Below are positions 8,955-17,541 of a DNA stretch of 64,000 nucleotides, piece after piece. Location: the NCBI RefSeq assembly GCF_900129115.1, contig NZ_FQUR01000009.1, forward strand, positions 154,557 through 218,556, read 5' to 3'. Within the stretch, counting starts at the first letter, position 1. Each line of letters opens with the position of its first letter. The notes under the pieces are model-generated. The model did not search any database, was not told the DNA's origin, and saw only the letters and a list, made by a program, of their open reading frames with translations. The position numbers and the translations under genes were made by a program. The stretch comes from Thermoanaerobacter uzonensis DSM 18761. GTDB taxonomy: Bacteria > Bacillota > Thermoanaerobacteria > Thermoanaerobacterales > Thermoanaerobacteraceae.

Positions 8955-10121
8955 TCAAATTTTTAAATAATTTTTTACCTCAATTACCTCTCCTTTGTAA
9001 ATATATATTCGAGGTACCCTTCTAGATATTCCACAATATACTTCATAAGGTATAGTATTTAATTTTTTAGCAATCTCCTCTGCTGCTATTTTTTCTCCAT
9101 CTTGGTTTCCAAAAATAGTTACATCATCCCCTACTTCTACTCCTTCTATATCGGTGATATCTATCATCGTTTGGTCCATACAAATTCTCCCAATTACAGG
9201 AGCATATTTTCCTTTTACTAAGACATGATGATTATTAGAGAGTAATCTATTAAAGCCATCAGCGTACCCTACAGGCAATGTAGCAATTTTGCTTTTTCTT
9301 TTAGTAATAAAAGTCCTTCCATAACTAATGGAAGTACCTTCAGGTACTTCTTTTATATACACTATTTTAGTTTTAAGCCCCATAGTCTGTCTTAAATCCA
9401 ATGGTCTTTCAACTTTTTCTGAAGGGTAACTACCGTATAGAATTATTCCTGGCCTTACCATGTCTAAATAAGTATATTTAAGGTCAATAATTGCTCCACT
9501 GTTAGCTATATGCTTTAAAGGAATGTTTATCCCTTTTTGCTTTAAGCTTTCTAACAATTTCTTGAACATATCAAACTGTTTTTCAGCGTATGTTTTATCT
9601 TTTTCATCAGAAGTAGCAAAATGACTAAATATGCCTTCTACCTCTACCCCTTCCATTCCCATCATTTTTTCTATCTCTTTTTCAGCTACATTTAAATCTG
9701 TATATCCTATCCGTCCCATCCCTGTATCAATTTTTACATGAACTTTAGCCTTCTTACCCACATTTAAGGCAATTCTTTCTAACTCTTTAACATAGTTTAT
9801 ATCAAAAACAGTTTGAGTTATATTGTGCACAATTAATTCTTTGACCTGAGTTAAAGGCGTATATCCAAAAACGAGTATGGGAATATTAATTCCGCATTCC
9901 CTTAATTCTAACGCTTCTTCTATTGTAGCTACTCCCAAATAAGAAATCCCATTTTCTATTAAAACCTTTGCCACTTGACAAGCTCCATGACCATAAGCAT
10001 TGGCTTTCACTACCCCCATTATTTTTGCTTTCTTGCTCACCCATCGCTTTACTTCACTCAAATTATGCACTATATTATCCAAATATATTTCTGCTCTTGT
10101 TGGCCTTATATTGTCAAACAT
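8955..10121 (-). CDS. alr: Alanine racemase
   Basis: 388 residues. The pyridoxal phosphate lysine is K39 in VVKANAYGHG, and the second catalytic base is the tyrosine in GTSISYGRTF. The C-terminal beta domain carries RICMDQTMIDITDI. It interconverts L- and D-alanine for peptidoglycan. It is translated from ATG behind AAGGGGGA and sits between the lipoprotein gene and the ndoAI-ndoA module, the arrangement known from Bacillus. Confidence 0.97.
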   Translation of the reverse strand: MFDNIRPTRAEIYLDNIVHNLSEVKRWVSKKAKIMGVVKANAYGHGACQVAKVLIENGISYLGVATIEEALELRECGINIPILVFGYTPLTQVKELIVHNITQTVFDINYVKELERIALNVGKKAKVHVKIDTGMGRIGYTDLNVAEKEIEKMMGMEGVEVEGIFSHFATSDEKDKTYAEKQFDMFKKLLESLKQKGINIPLKHIANSGAIIDLKYTYLDMVRPGIILYGSYPSEKVERPLDLRQTMGLKTKIVYIKEVPEGTSISYGRTFITKRKSKIATLPVGYADGFNRLLSNNHHVLVKGKYAPVIGRICMDQTMIDITDIEGVEVGDDVTIFGNQDGEKIAAEEIAKKLNTIPYEVYCGISRRVPRIYIYKGEVIEVKNYLKI

Positions 10122-10140
10122 TAAAAATCCCCCTTGTTTT

Positions 10141-11148
10141 TCACCTCAAGGATTTTATCACTTTAAGTATCTCCTCTTCATTCAAATCCCCGGTTACTGT
10201 AATTTTTACTTGCATACCATTTACCATCGTAGTATACTCCTTTTCCCCATTGTCTTTTTCTTTATAATACACTCCTTCACTCAAAAGAACTCCCTTTTCA
10301 TTAACTATTTTGTTTTGGTCAACCACAGTTTCAAAAATTTCTATCAAATTCTTACCCGAAGTATACACAAAAGTAACTCCATTATTTTCATTAACATTCA
10401 CTAATACATTTAAAAGTTTAAAGCCTTGTGGTAAATACACAGGCATTACAGGATTTATGCCACAATATTTATAAACCTCTTTTGCATCTATTTCTATTAC
10501 TGTAGAATTTAAAAGATTCCCCGCTAACGTCATTACGCTATCCTTAGTAAATAACTTGTCATTTATCTCAGGATTATATTTAAAATCCTTATAAATAATT
10601 TTTGAAAAAATTTCATTATTGATATCAAAAATTGTCAATTCTTTAGGTGCCAAATCCTCTTTAGAAAAAGCCATTTGTTCTTTGTACATGAAAATATTTT
10701 TATCCAAAATGGGAACTGTTATTAAATAAAATTTATCCATCTCTCTTTTTTCTACTTCTCCAGCTGAATTAATATAGTTTTTTATAAAAGAAGTAATCAT
10801 CGAATACAAAGGAATCTCTTCTGTATTTTCTGCTACAAAAACTTGATTCACCTTTGCAAAATACACATAACTTCTTTTGCCGTCATATACAATAATTTTA
10901 TCCGGACTCCCACTTTCTTTTAAAACTTCTAATCGAAATTTACCTTTTTTGTAAAATTGCACAACTGCAAATTTGTTATCTATCTTGTTGTTATAAAGCT
11001 CTACAATTGCTGTGACAGTATAACTTTCTAATTTATCTAATTGTTCTTTAATAGAAATAAAAGGATCTTTAACTTTTTTTGTTTTTACTCCACACCCTGA
11101 AAGAAGAAAAATAAGCACAAAAACAATTACAAAAAAGCTCTTTTTCAA
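10141..11148 (-). CDS. LolA-like (YdcC-type) lipoprotein
   Basis: 335 residues. It has a lipoprotein signal peptide with lipobox LSGC (Cys19). The mature protein has the beta-rich LolA/LppX-like fold pattern (YTVTAIVELYNNKIDNK, FYKKGKFRLEVLKE, YDGKRSYVYFAKVNQVF), followed by a second domain at about 225-335 of the DUF4367 kind. It is the counterpart of Bacillus YdcC, which is also found between acpS and alr. Its likely site is the outer face of the cytoplasmic membrane; its substrate is unknown. It starts at TTG behind GAGGGTGA. Confidence 0.85.
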   Translation of the reverse strand: MKKSFFVIVFVLIFLLSGCGVKTKKVKDPFISIKEQLDKLESYTVTAIVELYNNKIDNKFAVVQFYKKGKFRLEVLKESGSPDKIIVYDGKRSYVYFAKVNQVFVAENTEEIPLYSMITSFIKNYINSAGEVEKREMDKFYLITVPILDKNIFMYKEQMAFSKEDLAPKELTIFDINNEIFSKIIYKDFKYNPEINDKLFTKDSVMTLAGNLLNSTVIEIDAKEVYKYCGINPVMPVYLPQGFKLLNVLVNVNENNGVTFVYTSGKNLIEIFETVVDQNKIVNEKGVLLSEGVYYKEKDNGEKEYTTMVNGMQVKITVTGDLNEEEILKVIKSLR

Positions 11149-11162
11149 GAACTCTCACCCTC

Positions 11163-12695
11163 TTATAAACCACATTTAAGAGCCTCTGGAATGTCCTCAA
11201 GGATATCCATCGCTGTCATTCCATACTCTTCCACATATTCTTTAGCAATATCTCCTGCCTTCCCATGATAAAACACCCCATAAATTGCCGCTTTTTCTTC
11301 GCTAAATCCTTGAGCCAAAAAAGCCGCAATCATCCCTGTTAGAACGTCTCCACTGCCAGCAGTTGCCATCCCGGGATTGCCTGTGCTATTTATATATATG
11401 CTTCCTTCTTTTGTCGCTATTACAGTTTTAGCACCTTTAAGTACAAGTGTCACTTTGTACCTATCAATAAAAGTTTTTGCTACTTCAAAAAGATTATTCT
11501 TAATCTCATCAATCGTGAGGCCTGTCAATCTTGACATTTCCCCATAATGGGGAGTTAGAATAATTTTTTTACCTTGTATAACTTCCAATCTTCCTACCAA
11601 AGCATTGAGAGCATCAGCATCTAAAACTACAGGCTTATCCGTATTTTTTACAATGTCATATACCAATTGTGGAATATCTCTATCATGAGTCAGCCCTGGT
11701 CCTATAGCAATAGCATCACTTTCCTCTATTAACTTAAGTACACTGCTTAAAGCATCGTAGGATAAAATACCATTTTTCTCAGCTAATCCATAGGTTATAA
11801 CCTCATAAAGTCCTCCTTGAATTACAGATTGCACACTTTGTGGAACCACTAATTTCACCAATCCGCAACCTGCCTTAATAGCGCTTTTAGCACACAAATA
11901 TGCGGCCCCTGTCATATTTTTTGAACCAGCTATAATCAAAGCTTTACCATAATCACCTTTATGAGTATTTCCATGACGTTTTGGAAGCTTTACATCCTCT
12001 GAAGTCACAAGGTTATAATTATAACCTACCTCTGCTGCTAACCGGTAAGGAATCCCTATTTCAGCAACACGAACTTCTCCTGCATAATCGGCACCCGGAT
12101 ACACTAATAAGCCTGGCTTTAGAAATTGCATGGTAACTGTTTTAGTAGCCCTAACAGCGCATCCTTCTACTTTACCTGTATCAGCATTTAATCCAGAAGG
12201 AACATCGACAGATACCACAATTTTATTGGCTTGGTTTATCATTTCTATAATCTCTTTTGTTATGCCGCTTATTTCTCCTTTAAGCCCAATTCCGTAAATT
12301 GCGTCCACAATCACATCGCTGTCTTTAATAGTTTTTTCTAAAAATTTCAGATGTTCTCTTTGAATAATTTCCGCTACATAAATTCCCATATTTATGATTG
12401 CATCTAAATTTACTTTTGCATCCCCTGAAATAGCACCTAAACTTGTAGTTAAAAATACTTTTACATCGATTCCCCAATTATAAAGATTTCTAGCTACTAC
12501 ATAACCATCTCCACCATTATTCCCCTTCCCCGATATAACTATTACAGAGTTTAAATTCCCCTCCTCTAAAATCTTTTTTACCTCTAGCGCTGTTTCTCTT
12601 CCCGCATTCTCCATTAAACCTATAGAAGGAATTCCTATTTTTTCTATAGCTATTTTTTCAACTTCTCTCATCTGTTTTGATGTCAGCACTATCAC
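11163..12695 (-). CDS. nnr: Bifunctional NAD(P)H-hydrate epimerase/dehydratase
   Basis: A metabolite-repair enzyme for damaged NAD(P)H, 510 residues. Residues 1-210 form the YjeF_N epimerase domain (GKGNNGGDGYVVARNL, DVPSGLNADTG). Residues about 220-505 form the ADP-dependent dehydratase domain of ribokinase fold (KGDYGKALIIAGSKNMTGAA, LTPHYGEMSRLTG, GNPGMATAGSGDVLTG). I place the start at GTG 12695 because GGAGGTG stands six bases before it; a longer version would overlap acpS by 65 bases. The gene is inserted into the acpS-lipoprotein-alr order seen in Bacillus. Confidence 0.93.
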   Translation of the reverse strand: MIVLTSKQMREVEKIAIEKIGIPSIGLMENAGRETALEVKKILEEGNLNSVIVISGKGNNGGDGYVVARNLYNWGIDVKVFLTTSLGAISGDAKVNLDAIINMGIYVAEIIQREHLKFLEKTIKDSDVIVDAIYGIGLKGEISGITKEIIEMINQANKIVVSVDVPSGLNADTGKVEGCAVRATKTVTMQFLKPGLLVYPGADYAGEVRVAEIGIPYRLAAEVGYNYNLVTSEDVKLPKRHGNTHKGDYGKALIIAGSKNMTGAAYLCAKSAIKAGCGLVKLVVPQSVQSVIQGGLYEVITYGLAEKNGILSYDALSSVLKLIEESDAIAIGPGLTHDRDIPQLVYDIVKNTDKPVVLDADALNALVGRLEVIQGKKIILTPHYGEMSRLTGLTIDEIKNNLFEVAKTFIDRYKVTLVLKGAKTVIATKEGSIYINSTGNPGMATAGSGDVLTGMIAAFLAQGFSEEKAAIYGVFYHGKAGDIAKEYVEEYGMTAMDILEDIPEALKCGL

Positions 12696-13074
12696 TTTTT
12701 TCACCTCCAATAGCAATAGCACAGCTTATAGCATAGGTCTTTGTATGAGAAATAGACAGCTTTATATCCTTTATTCCCTTTTTGTCTGCAATATTTTTAG
12801 CCTTCCCCTTTAAAATTACGGCAGGGGCTCCTTTTTCATTGTGACATATTTCAATATCTTTCCAGCTAAAACCGCTGATACCTGTTCCTAAGACTTTTGA
12901 GATGCTTTCTTTTGCTGAAAAAAAACCTGCTATATGAGGTAATTTCATCCTTTTACTCTTAAAATACTCTATCTCTCTTTGAGTAAATAACCGTTCCAAA
13001 AATTTAGAATTTGCATCAAAAGCTTTTTTTATCCTTTCAACTTCTACAATATCCGTTCCCACAAACAGTTCCAT
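12658..13074 (-). CDS. acpS: Holo-[acyl-carrier-protein] synthase
   Basis: 138 residues, slightly longer than usual because of a polar C-terminal tail that overlaps nnr. Conserved metal and catalytic positions are visible: D8 in GTDIVEVERI and E56 in FSAKESISKVLGTG, with LSISHTKTYAISCAI near the end. It transfers 4'-phosphopantetheine from CoA to acyl carrier protein. Start supported by GGAGG. It is the first gene of the operon ending in ndoA. Confidence 0.95.
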   Translation of the reverse strand: MELFVGTDIVEVERIKKAFDANSKFLERLFTQREIEYFKSKRMKLPHIAGFFSAKESISKVLGTGISGFSWKDIEICHNEKGAPAVILKGKAKNIADKKGIKDIKLSISHTKTYAISCAIAIGGEKSDSADIKTDERS

Positions 13075-13140
13075 ATATGTAGTTCCTCCAATTATCCTAA
13101 TTACATTATATTATTTCTCTATTAATTCACAAAATCCTTC

Positions 13141-13171
13141 AAAAAAATAAAAGAAGGCATGACACCTTCTT
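13141..13171 (-). terminator. Terminator
   Basis: AAGAAGG/CCTTCTT stem with a seven-base loop, then TTTTATTTTTTT on the minus strand, directly after the small gene at 13170-13535. Confidence 0.75.
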
Positions 13172-13535
13172 AAATAGCAACCTTACACAATTTAGCTTGT
13201 CTATCATAGTCACTTATATAATCTTCACACATATCGTCAATTACTTCATACAGATGAACAGGCGATACTGTCATTTCTTTAAAGAATTGTGCTAGCTTGT
13301 CCACTTTTTCAAAGTAAGGGCTTATATTTATCACTTTTTCTTCTATTATTTCAATTTTCTCCTTTTCTCCATCAAAAATTTCTTGAAGAATTTTGATCCC
13401 ATACGACGGCAATTTTACTTCCTCCTTTCCGTTAAAAACACTTATTTCTGACATGACCACTGTGTAGTGAGTAGTTATGTTTCTCCTTGCTTCCTCCCTT
13501 GTCGATATGTACTCGCTCACTTTCCTGTAATACAT
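13170..13535 (-). CDS. Small conserved protein, possibly DUF6514-like
   Basis: 121 residues, no membrane segments or signal peptide. It shows a beta-rich start (THYTVVMSEISVFNGKEEVKLPSYGIKI), an acidic middle and a helical C-terminus (FFKEMTVSPVHLYEVIDDMCEDYI). The pattern resembles short DUF6514-type clostridial proteins, but I cannot confirm this. Start preceded by GGAGGGG. A very good sigma-H type promoter lies about 60 bases upstream, which would place it in the early sporulation/stationary-phase regulon. Monocistronic. Confidence 0.6.
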   Translation of the reverse strand: MYYRKVSEYISTREEARRNITTHYTVVMSEISVFNGKEEVKLPSYGIKILQEIFDGEKEKIEIIEEKVINISPYFEKVDKLAQFFKEMTVSPVHLYEVIDDMCEDYISDYDRQAKLCKVAI

Positions 13536-13595
13536 TTTACTATCCCCTCCAATTTATTTTTTAAGATTAATTATTAACTTACAATACATATTAAT

Positions 13596-13624
13596 ATATT
13601 CTATTTTTTTCTAAAAAATCCTTT
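13596..13624 (-). promoter_or_regulatory. Sigma-H type promoter candidate
   Basis: On the minus strand AAAGGATTT, 11 bases, ATAGAATAT. This fits the Bacillus sigma-H consensus RnAGGAwWW-N11/12-RnnGAATWW at every position. It is oriented towards the gene at 13170-13535, leaving a leader of about 50 bases. Confidence 0.5.
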
Positions 13625-13832
13625 ATTTTTTTGAAAATTTTTTATCGACAGAAAAGACACTTTTTTTACTTTAGCAAACATTTAACAAGTCTATGTAAAA
13701 CTATTTGGTGTTTTTGCAATATCGAAAATTGTAAATTATTCTATCTATGTTTAATATTAGAACTATAATTGTCGAAAAAAATTTATAAAAACTTTCTATC
13801 AGGAAAATTTCAGAAAATACGAAAACTCTTTT

Positions 13833-14018
13833 TTAAAGTTTTAATATCTCCTTTATTTTATCCATATATTTTTTCCCTGACCTTTCACCATGTAAAATCA
13901 TGCTTAAATATGGCTCGCTGGTACCTATCAATCGCGACAATTCTTTTTGTGTCATATTCAGTTCTGCCAATCTGTCATTCACTAACTTTCCAAAATCTGT
14001 AAGTCTTCTTTTTTTCAT
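13833..14018 (-). CDS. Small XRE-family DNA-binding protein
   Basis: 61 residues from the ATG at 14018, preceded by GGGGGG; a longer version starting at 14060 has no ribosome site. It is essentially one Cro/CI-type helix-turn-helix: LAELNMTQKELSRLIGTSEP...YLSMILHGERSGKKYMDKI. It is divergent from a second XRE regulator, with two inverted repeats in between, and is likely to regulate one or both genes. Stand-alone regulators of this size often belong to prophage or plasmid remnants; no other phage gene is nearby. Confidence 0.8.
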   Translation of the reverse strand: MKKRRLTDFGKLVNDRLAELNMTQKELSRLIGTSEPYLSMILHGERSGKKYMDKIKEILKL

Positions 14019-14092
14019 CAAAGCACCCCCCCTATTTTTCCTACAAGCAAAAGTTAGCATATTTATTCAGTAGGAATAATAAAATATTTGTG

Positions 14093-14128
14093 TTAAAATA
14101 GATAATGATTAAAAATTAACTATTTTAA
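14093..14128. promoter_or_regulatory. AT-rich inverted repeat between divergent regulators
   Basis: TTAAAATAG and CTATTTTAA face each other across 18 bases, extended by TAAT/ATTA. It is a possible operator for the small XRE gene, but the base composition makes chance symmetry easy. Confidence 0.35.
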
Positions 14129-14136
14129 ATATATAT

Positions 14137-14175
14137 CTGAATTACGAAAATGTCAATACTAATATCGTAATTCAG
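14137..14175. promoter_or_regulatory. Palindromic operator candidate
   Basis: An 11-bp perfect inverted repeat, CTGAATTACGA and TCGTAATTCAG, separated by 17 bases, ending about 20 bases before the ATG of the XRE gene at 14196. The half-site size and placement suit autoregulation by an XRE repressor. Confidence 0.6.
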
Positions 14176-14195
14176 AAAAACAAAGGAGGAGTGTT

Positions 14196-14594
14196 ATGGA
14201 TACAGTCGGCGAACGTATAAAATATGCTCGTAAAAAAAATAATTTAACTATAACAGCTTTGAGCAAACTCACAGGTTTATCTGTTGGAAATTTAAGTGAC
14301 CTTGAAAATAACAAATCAATGCCTTCTTCCAATGCTTTGATAAAGTTAAAAAACGCCCTTAATGTTTCAATAGATTGGCTTCTTACTGGACAACAAATAG
14401 AATATATAAAAGAAGAAGAGGAAAAATACTTGTCGAGAGAAGAGTTTGAAAGCATCAGTGAAAAGGATAAAATAATTTTTAAAGCCTTTGAAACATTGCC
14501 TGAGGAAAGAAAGAGAGATATAGAAGGGTATATAAAAGTGAGTTTGAATACCACTGATTTAGAAAAGTTCATTAAAAAAGAAAAGAAAGTATAA
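14196..14594 (+). CDS. XRE-family transcriptional regulator
   Basis: 132 residues. Residues 5-60 are a Cro/CI helix-turn-helix (GERIKYARKKNNLTITALSK...LTGLSVGNLSDLENNKSMPS). The rest is acidic and helical (YIKEEEEKYLSREEFESISEK), like clostridial SinR/Xre-type repressors. Start preceded by AAGGAGGAG. It is divergent from the small XRE gene and preceded by a palindromic operator. Targets beyond itself are unknown. Confidence 0.85.
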   Translation: MDTVGERIKYARKKNNLTITALSKLTGLSVGNLSDLENNKSMPSSNALIKLKNALNVSIDWLLTGQQIEYIKEEEEKYLSREEFESISEKDKIIFKAFETLPEERKRDIEGYIKVSLNTTDLEKFIKKEKKV

Positions 14595-14632
14595 TTTTAA
14601 CCATTATGATTAATAATTAATCATAATGACAA

Positions 14633-14665
14633 AAGATTACGGCTGCATTTTGCAGCCGTAATCTT
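14633..14665. terminator. Bidirectional terminator
   Basis: A 15-bp perfect stem (AAGATTACGGCTGCA) with a three-base loop, shared by the XRE gene on the plus strand and hcp on the minus strand. A second AT-rich hairpin (CATTATGATTAA) lies at about 14601-14627. Confidence 0.85.
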
Positions 14666-16308
14666 TACTCACCCATGAACATTTTCATATCATCTTCTAC
14701 GTTTGTAATACCACCAATGCCAAATTTGTCAACTAATACTTTTGTGACATTTGGCGATAAGAAAGCAGGAAGCGTAGGCCCTAAATGAATATTTTTTACT
14801 CCAAGGTATAAAAGTGCCAAAAGCACTATAACAGCCTTTTGTTCATACCATGCAATGTTATAAGAAATAGGAAGCTCGTTTATGTCACTTAAGCTAAAGA
14901 CTTCTTTAAGCTTCATGGCTATTACAGCTAATGAGTAAGAGTCATTGCACTGTCCTGCGTCTAAAACTCTCGGAATTCCGTTTATGTCTCCAAGGTTTAA
15001 CTTGTTGTACCTGTATTTTGCACAGCCTGCAGTTAAAATGACTGTATCTTTAGGAAGAGCTTTAGCAAATTCGGTATAATAGGTTCTGCTCTTCATTCTG
15101 CCGTCACAGCCTGCCATTACGAAAAATCTCTTTATAGCTCCTGTCTTTACCGCTTCTACAATTTTATCCGCCAGCTCTAAAACTTGGTTGTGAGCAAAAC
15201 CTCCAATTATTTCCCCTCTTTCAATCTCCACAGGTGGCTTGCATCTCTTTGCATGTTCAATTATTTCTGAAAAGTCCTTCTTTCCGTCTGGACCTTCTGG
15301 AATGTATTTTACTCCCTCAAAGCCTACAACACCTGTAGTATAAACTCTATCCTTGTAGGAATCCTTTGGAGGTACAAGGCAGTTTGTAGTCATTAAAATT
15401 GGTCCGTTAAATAGCTCGAACTCCTTATCCTGCTGCCACCATGCATTTCCATAGTTACCAACAAAATGTGTATATTTCTTAAAAGCTGGATAATAATGAG
15501 CAGGAAGCATTTCTCCATGTGTATAAACATCTACCCCTGTACCAGCAGTTTGCTCCAACAATTGCTCTAAGTCTTTCAAATCATGACCGCTTATCAATAT
15601 TCCAGGATTATTTCTCACACCAATATTAACTTTTGTTATCTCAGGATGGCCATAAGTCGAAGTATTTGCTTTGTCAAGGAGCGCCATTGTATCAACGCCA
15701 TATTTTCCTGTTTCCATAGCCAGAGCCACATAATCATCTGCAGTTAAGCTGTCATCTAAAACTTTAGCTAAAGCTTTCTCCATAAACCTAAATATATTAT
15801 CATCTTTGTATCCCAGCTGATATGCGTGATATGCATAAGCCGCCATACCTTTTACACCATAAGTGATAAGCTCTCTCAAAGACCTTATATCTTCATCTTT
15901 TGTAGATAAAACTCCTACTTCGGCTGCTATTGCTTCTATATCTTCATCTGTATCATAAACCCAGTTTATTGCCTCACAGGATTCGTCTACTTCAACTCCT
16001 GCCTTTTTAAGGTCTTCTTTTATTTCTTCTCTTAATGCAACAGCTTCTTTTATTTTGTTAATAAAGAAGTTTCTGTCAAAATTAACGTTAGTTATTGTGG
16101 AAAATAATCCCTCAAAAAGGAATTTGTCCGTCTTCTCTTTATTTACTCCTGCCTCTCTTGCTTTTAAATTTAAAAACGATATGCCTTTCAATGTAAAAAT
16201 CAGCAAATCCTGAAGATTTGCAACATCGTCTGTCTTACCGCATACGCCTCGTACTGTACACCCTATGCCTTTTGAAGCTTCTTGACATTGATAACAAAAC
16301 ATACTCAT
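14665..16308 (-). CDS. hcp: Hybrid-cluster protein (hydroxylamine reductase)
   Basis: 547 residues. The N-terminal cysteines C5, C8, C17 and C23 bind a [4Fe-4S] cluster. The hybrid Fe-S-O cluster ligands lie in the C-terminal half ([59 protein letters not shown]). The protein acts on hydroxylamine in vitro and on nitric oxide in vivo as part of nitrosative stress defence in anaerobes. It is monocistronic. Upstream at 16372 is a perfect TGTGAT-N4-ATCACA palindrome of the CRP/FNR type. Confidence 0.96.
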   Translation of the reverse strand: MSMFCYQCQEASKGIGCTVRGVCGKTDDVANLQDLLIFTLKGISFLNLKAREAGVNKEKTDKFLFEGLFSTITNVNFDRNFFINKIKEAVALREEIKEDLKKAGVEVDESCEAINWVYDTDEDIEAIAAEVGVLSTKDEDIRSLRELITYGVKGMAAYAYHAYQLGYKDDNIFRFMEKALAKVLDDSLTADDYVALAMETGKYGVDTMALLDKANTSTYGHPEITKVNIGVRNNPGILISGHDLKDLEQLLEQTAGTGVDVYTHGEMLPAHYYPAFKKYTHFVGNYGNAWWQQDKEFELFNGPILMTTNCLVPPKDSYKDRVYTTGVVGFEGVKYIPEGPDGKKDFSEIIEHAKRCKPPVEIERGEIIGGFAHNQVLELADKIVEAVKTGAIKRFFVMAGCDGRMKSRTYYTEFAKALPKDTVILTAGCAKYRYNKLNLGDINGIPRVLDAGQCNDSYSLAVIAMKLKEVFSLSDINELPISYNIAWYEQKAVIVLLALLYLGVKNIHLGPTLPAFLSPNVTKVLVDKFGIGGITNVEDDMKMFMGE

Positions 16309-16371
16309 TTTGCTTCCTCCTTTTTAAGTTCTCGTTCATAGATTATGATAAGCCAAAAACTCAAAAGAATC

Positions 16372-16387
16372 TGTGATAAAAATCACA
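16372..16387. promoter_or_regulatory. CRP/FNR-type palindrome upstream of hcp
   Basis: TGTGATAAAAATCACA is a perfect 16-bp palindrome about 65 bases upstream of the hcp start. It has the TGTGA-N6-TCACA layout recognised by CRP/FNR-family regulators, which include HcpR. The regulator itself is not in the window. Confidence 0.55.
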
Positions 16388-16390
16388 AAA

Positions 16391-16423
16391 TAAAAACTCC
16401 AAATGAGCATATTCATTTGGAGT
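16391..16423 (-). terminator. Terminator after the DUF503 gene
   Basis: ACTCCAAATGA/TCATTTGGAGT perfect 11-bp stem followed by TTTTTATTTTG on the minus strand. Confidence 0.85.
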
Positions 16424-16710
16424 CACACATTTATTGTATCCATTTCTATATTTTCTATATAAGCATCTGTATTTTCTTCAATATAGTCTACAACCTCTTG
16501 AACTATTTTATTTGTTAAAACAGCATCACTCCCACACACTGAAAAACCTATGACAATTGATTTGTGCAAATTTTGGTTTTCTATTTCGCATATAGAAACA
16601 TTATAATGACTTTTTACTTTACCTACAATACTTCTTACAATCATTCTTTTTTCTTTTAAAGAATGAACCCAATTTGCACGTAAATATATTTTACAATAAG
16701 ATACAATCAT
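16423..16710 (-). CDS. DUF503 (YlxP-like) protein
   Basis: 95 residues matching the YlxP/DUF503 pattern: a first beta strand, then HSLKEKRMIVRSIVGKVKSHYNVSICEIENQ and a C-terminal EEVVDYIEEN-type helix. Members elsewhere lie in the rbfA/infB operon, but this one stands alone with its own terminator, so it may be a paralogue. Function unknown. Confidence 0.75.
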   Translation of the reverse strand: MIVSYCKIYLRANWVHSLKEKRMIVRSIVGKVKSHYNVSICEIENQNLHKSIVIGFSVCGSDAVLTNKIVQEVVDYIEENTDAYIENIEMDTINV

Positions 16711-16790
16711 ATATATCCCCTTACATAAGTTTTTCCAGAAAATTTTTACAATATAATTATACCTTACATTATAAACTGTTTCAATAAAAT

Positions 16791-16846
16791 CACACCTTCT
16801 CTATCTAATGCGTACTATAAATAGAGGTTAGATAGAGAGGAGTGTG
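16791..16846 (+). promoter_or_regulatory. Inverted repeat enclosing the ytaF ribosome-binding site
   Basis: Left arm CACACCTTCTCTATCTAA and right arm TTAGATAGAGAGGAGTGTG pair almost completely (one bulge, one mismatch) around a 19-base loop. The right arm contains the GAGGAG Shine-Dalgarno sequence of ytaF. It could be an RBS-masking hairpin if transcription starts upstream, or a protein operator. Confidence 0.5.
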
Positions 16847-16851
16847 AACAT

Positions 16852-17475
16852 ATGAAATGGCTAATTATTCTTGGTTTCGCAATATCATCAAGCATAGATA
16901 ATTTTGGAGTAGGCATTTCCTATGGTATACGAAATATACGAATAAGCCTTTTTTGTAATACAATTATCGCAGTAATCGCTTTTTTATTTAGCATATCTGG
17001 AATTGCCTTTGGCAAATGGTTAAATTCAATACTTCCAGGGTCACTCCCTATTTTTGTAGGAGCTTTTTTGCTGTTTATAATCGGACTTAGAATTATTTTG
17101 CTGGCCGTACCTCGTAAGTCACTTAACAAAGATATACAACAATCAAAAGCTGATTCTATAAAAGGTATTTTAGAAAATCCTGAAATTGCAGATTTGGACA
17201 AATCGGGAGAAATCAATTTGTTTGAAGCAATTCTTTTAGGAATAGCCCTTTCAGCAAACGCCCTTACCAATGGCTTAGGTGCAGGTCTTTTAGGCCTCTC
17301 CCCTTTTGCTATATCCTTAACTACATCAATTGGGAGCTTTATTTCTGTATGGGGAGGAGTAAAATTAGGAAAAAGAGTTGCAGAAATACGAATAGGTTCT
17401 TTCACCATTGGGCAATTTGGCACAGTGATAAGTGGCGTTATTTTGCTCTTTATAGCATTTAACGCTTTGCTGTAA
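16852..17475 (+). CDS. ytaF: Sporulation membrane protein YtaF
   Basis: 207 residues with about six membrane segments and two related halves: ISSSIDNFGVGISYGIRN near the start and LLGIALSANALTNGLGAGLLG in the second half, as in MntP/YtaF-type exporters. A soluble stretch in between (residues about 90-120) contains an EF-hand-like DLDKSGEINL. The Bacillus homologue is made in the forespore; its transport substrate is not established. The gene is preceded by an inverted repeat overlapping its ribosome site. Confidence 0.88.
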   Translation: MKWLIILGFAISSSIDNFGVGISYGIRNIRISLFCNTIIAVIAFLFSISGIAFGKWLNSILPGSLPIFVGAFLLFIIGLRIILLAVPRKSLNKDIQQSKADSIKGILENPEIADLDKSGEINLFEAILLGIALSANALTNGLGAGLLGLSPFAISLTTSIGSFISVWGGVKLGKRVAEIRIGSFTIGQFGTVISGVILLFIAFNALL

Positions 17476-17488
17476 AAAGATATAACAA

Positions 17489-17516
17489 TTGACAAATCTT
17501 TTGAATATAATATAGT
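17489..17516 (+). promoter_or_regulatory. Sigma-A type promoter of the peroxiredoxin gene
   Basis: TTGACA, 16 bases, TATAGT, ending about 25 bases upstream of the ATG at 17542. Confidence 0.6.
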
Positions 17517-17541
17517 GTACCAAAAACTCCGAGGTGATTTT

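Noticed and set aside
14159..14572. 137-codon open frame opposite the XRE regulator
   Set aside because: Antisense shadow; the plus-strand frame has an unmistakable helix-turn-helix and a strong ribosome site.
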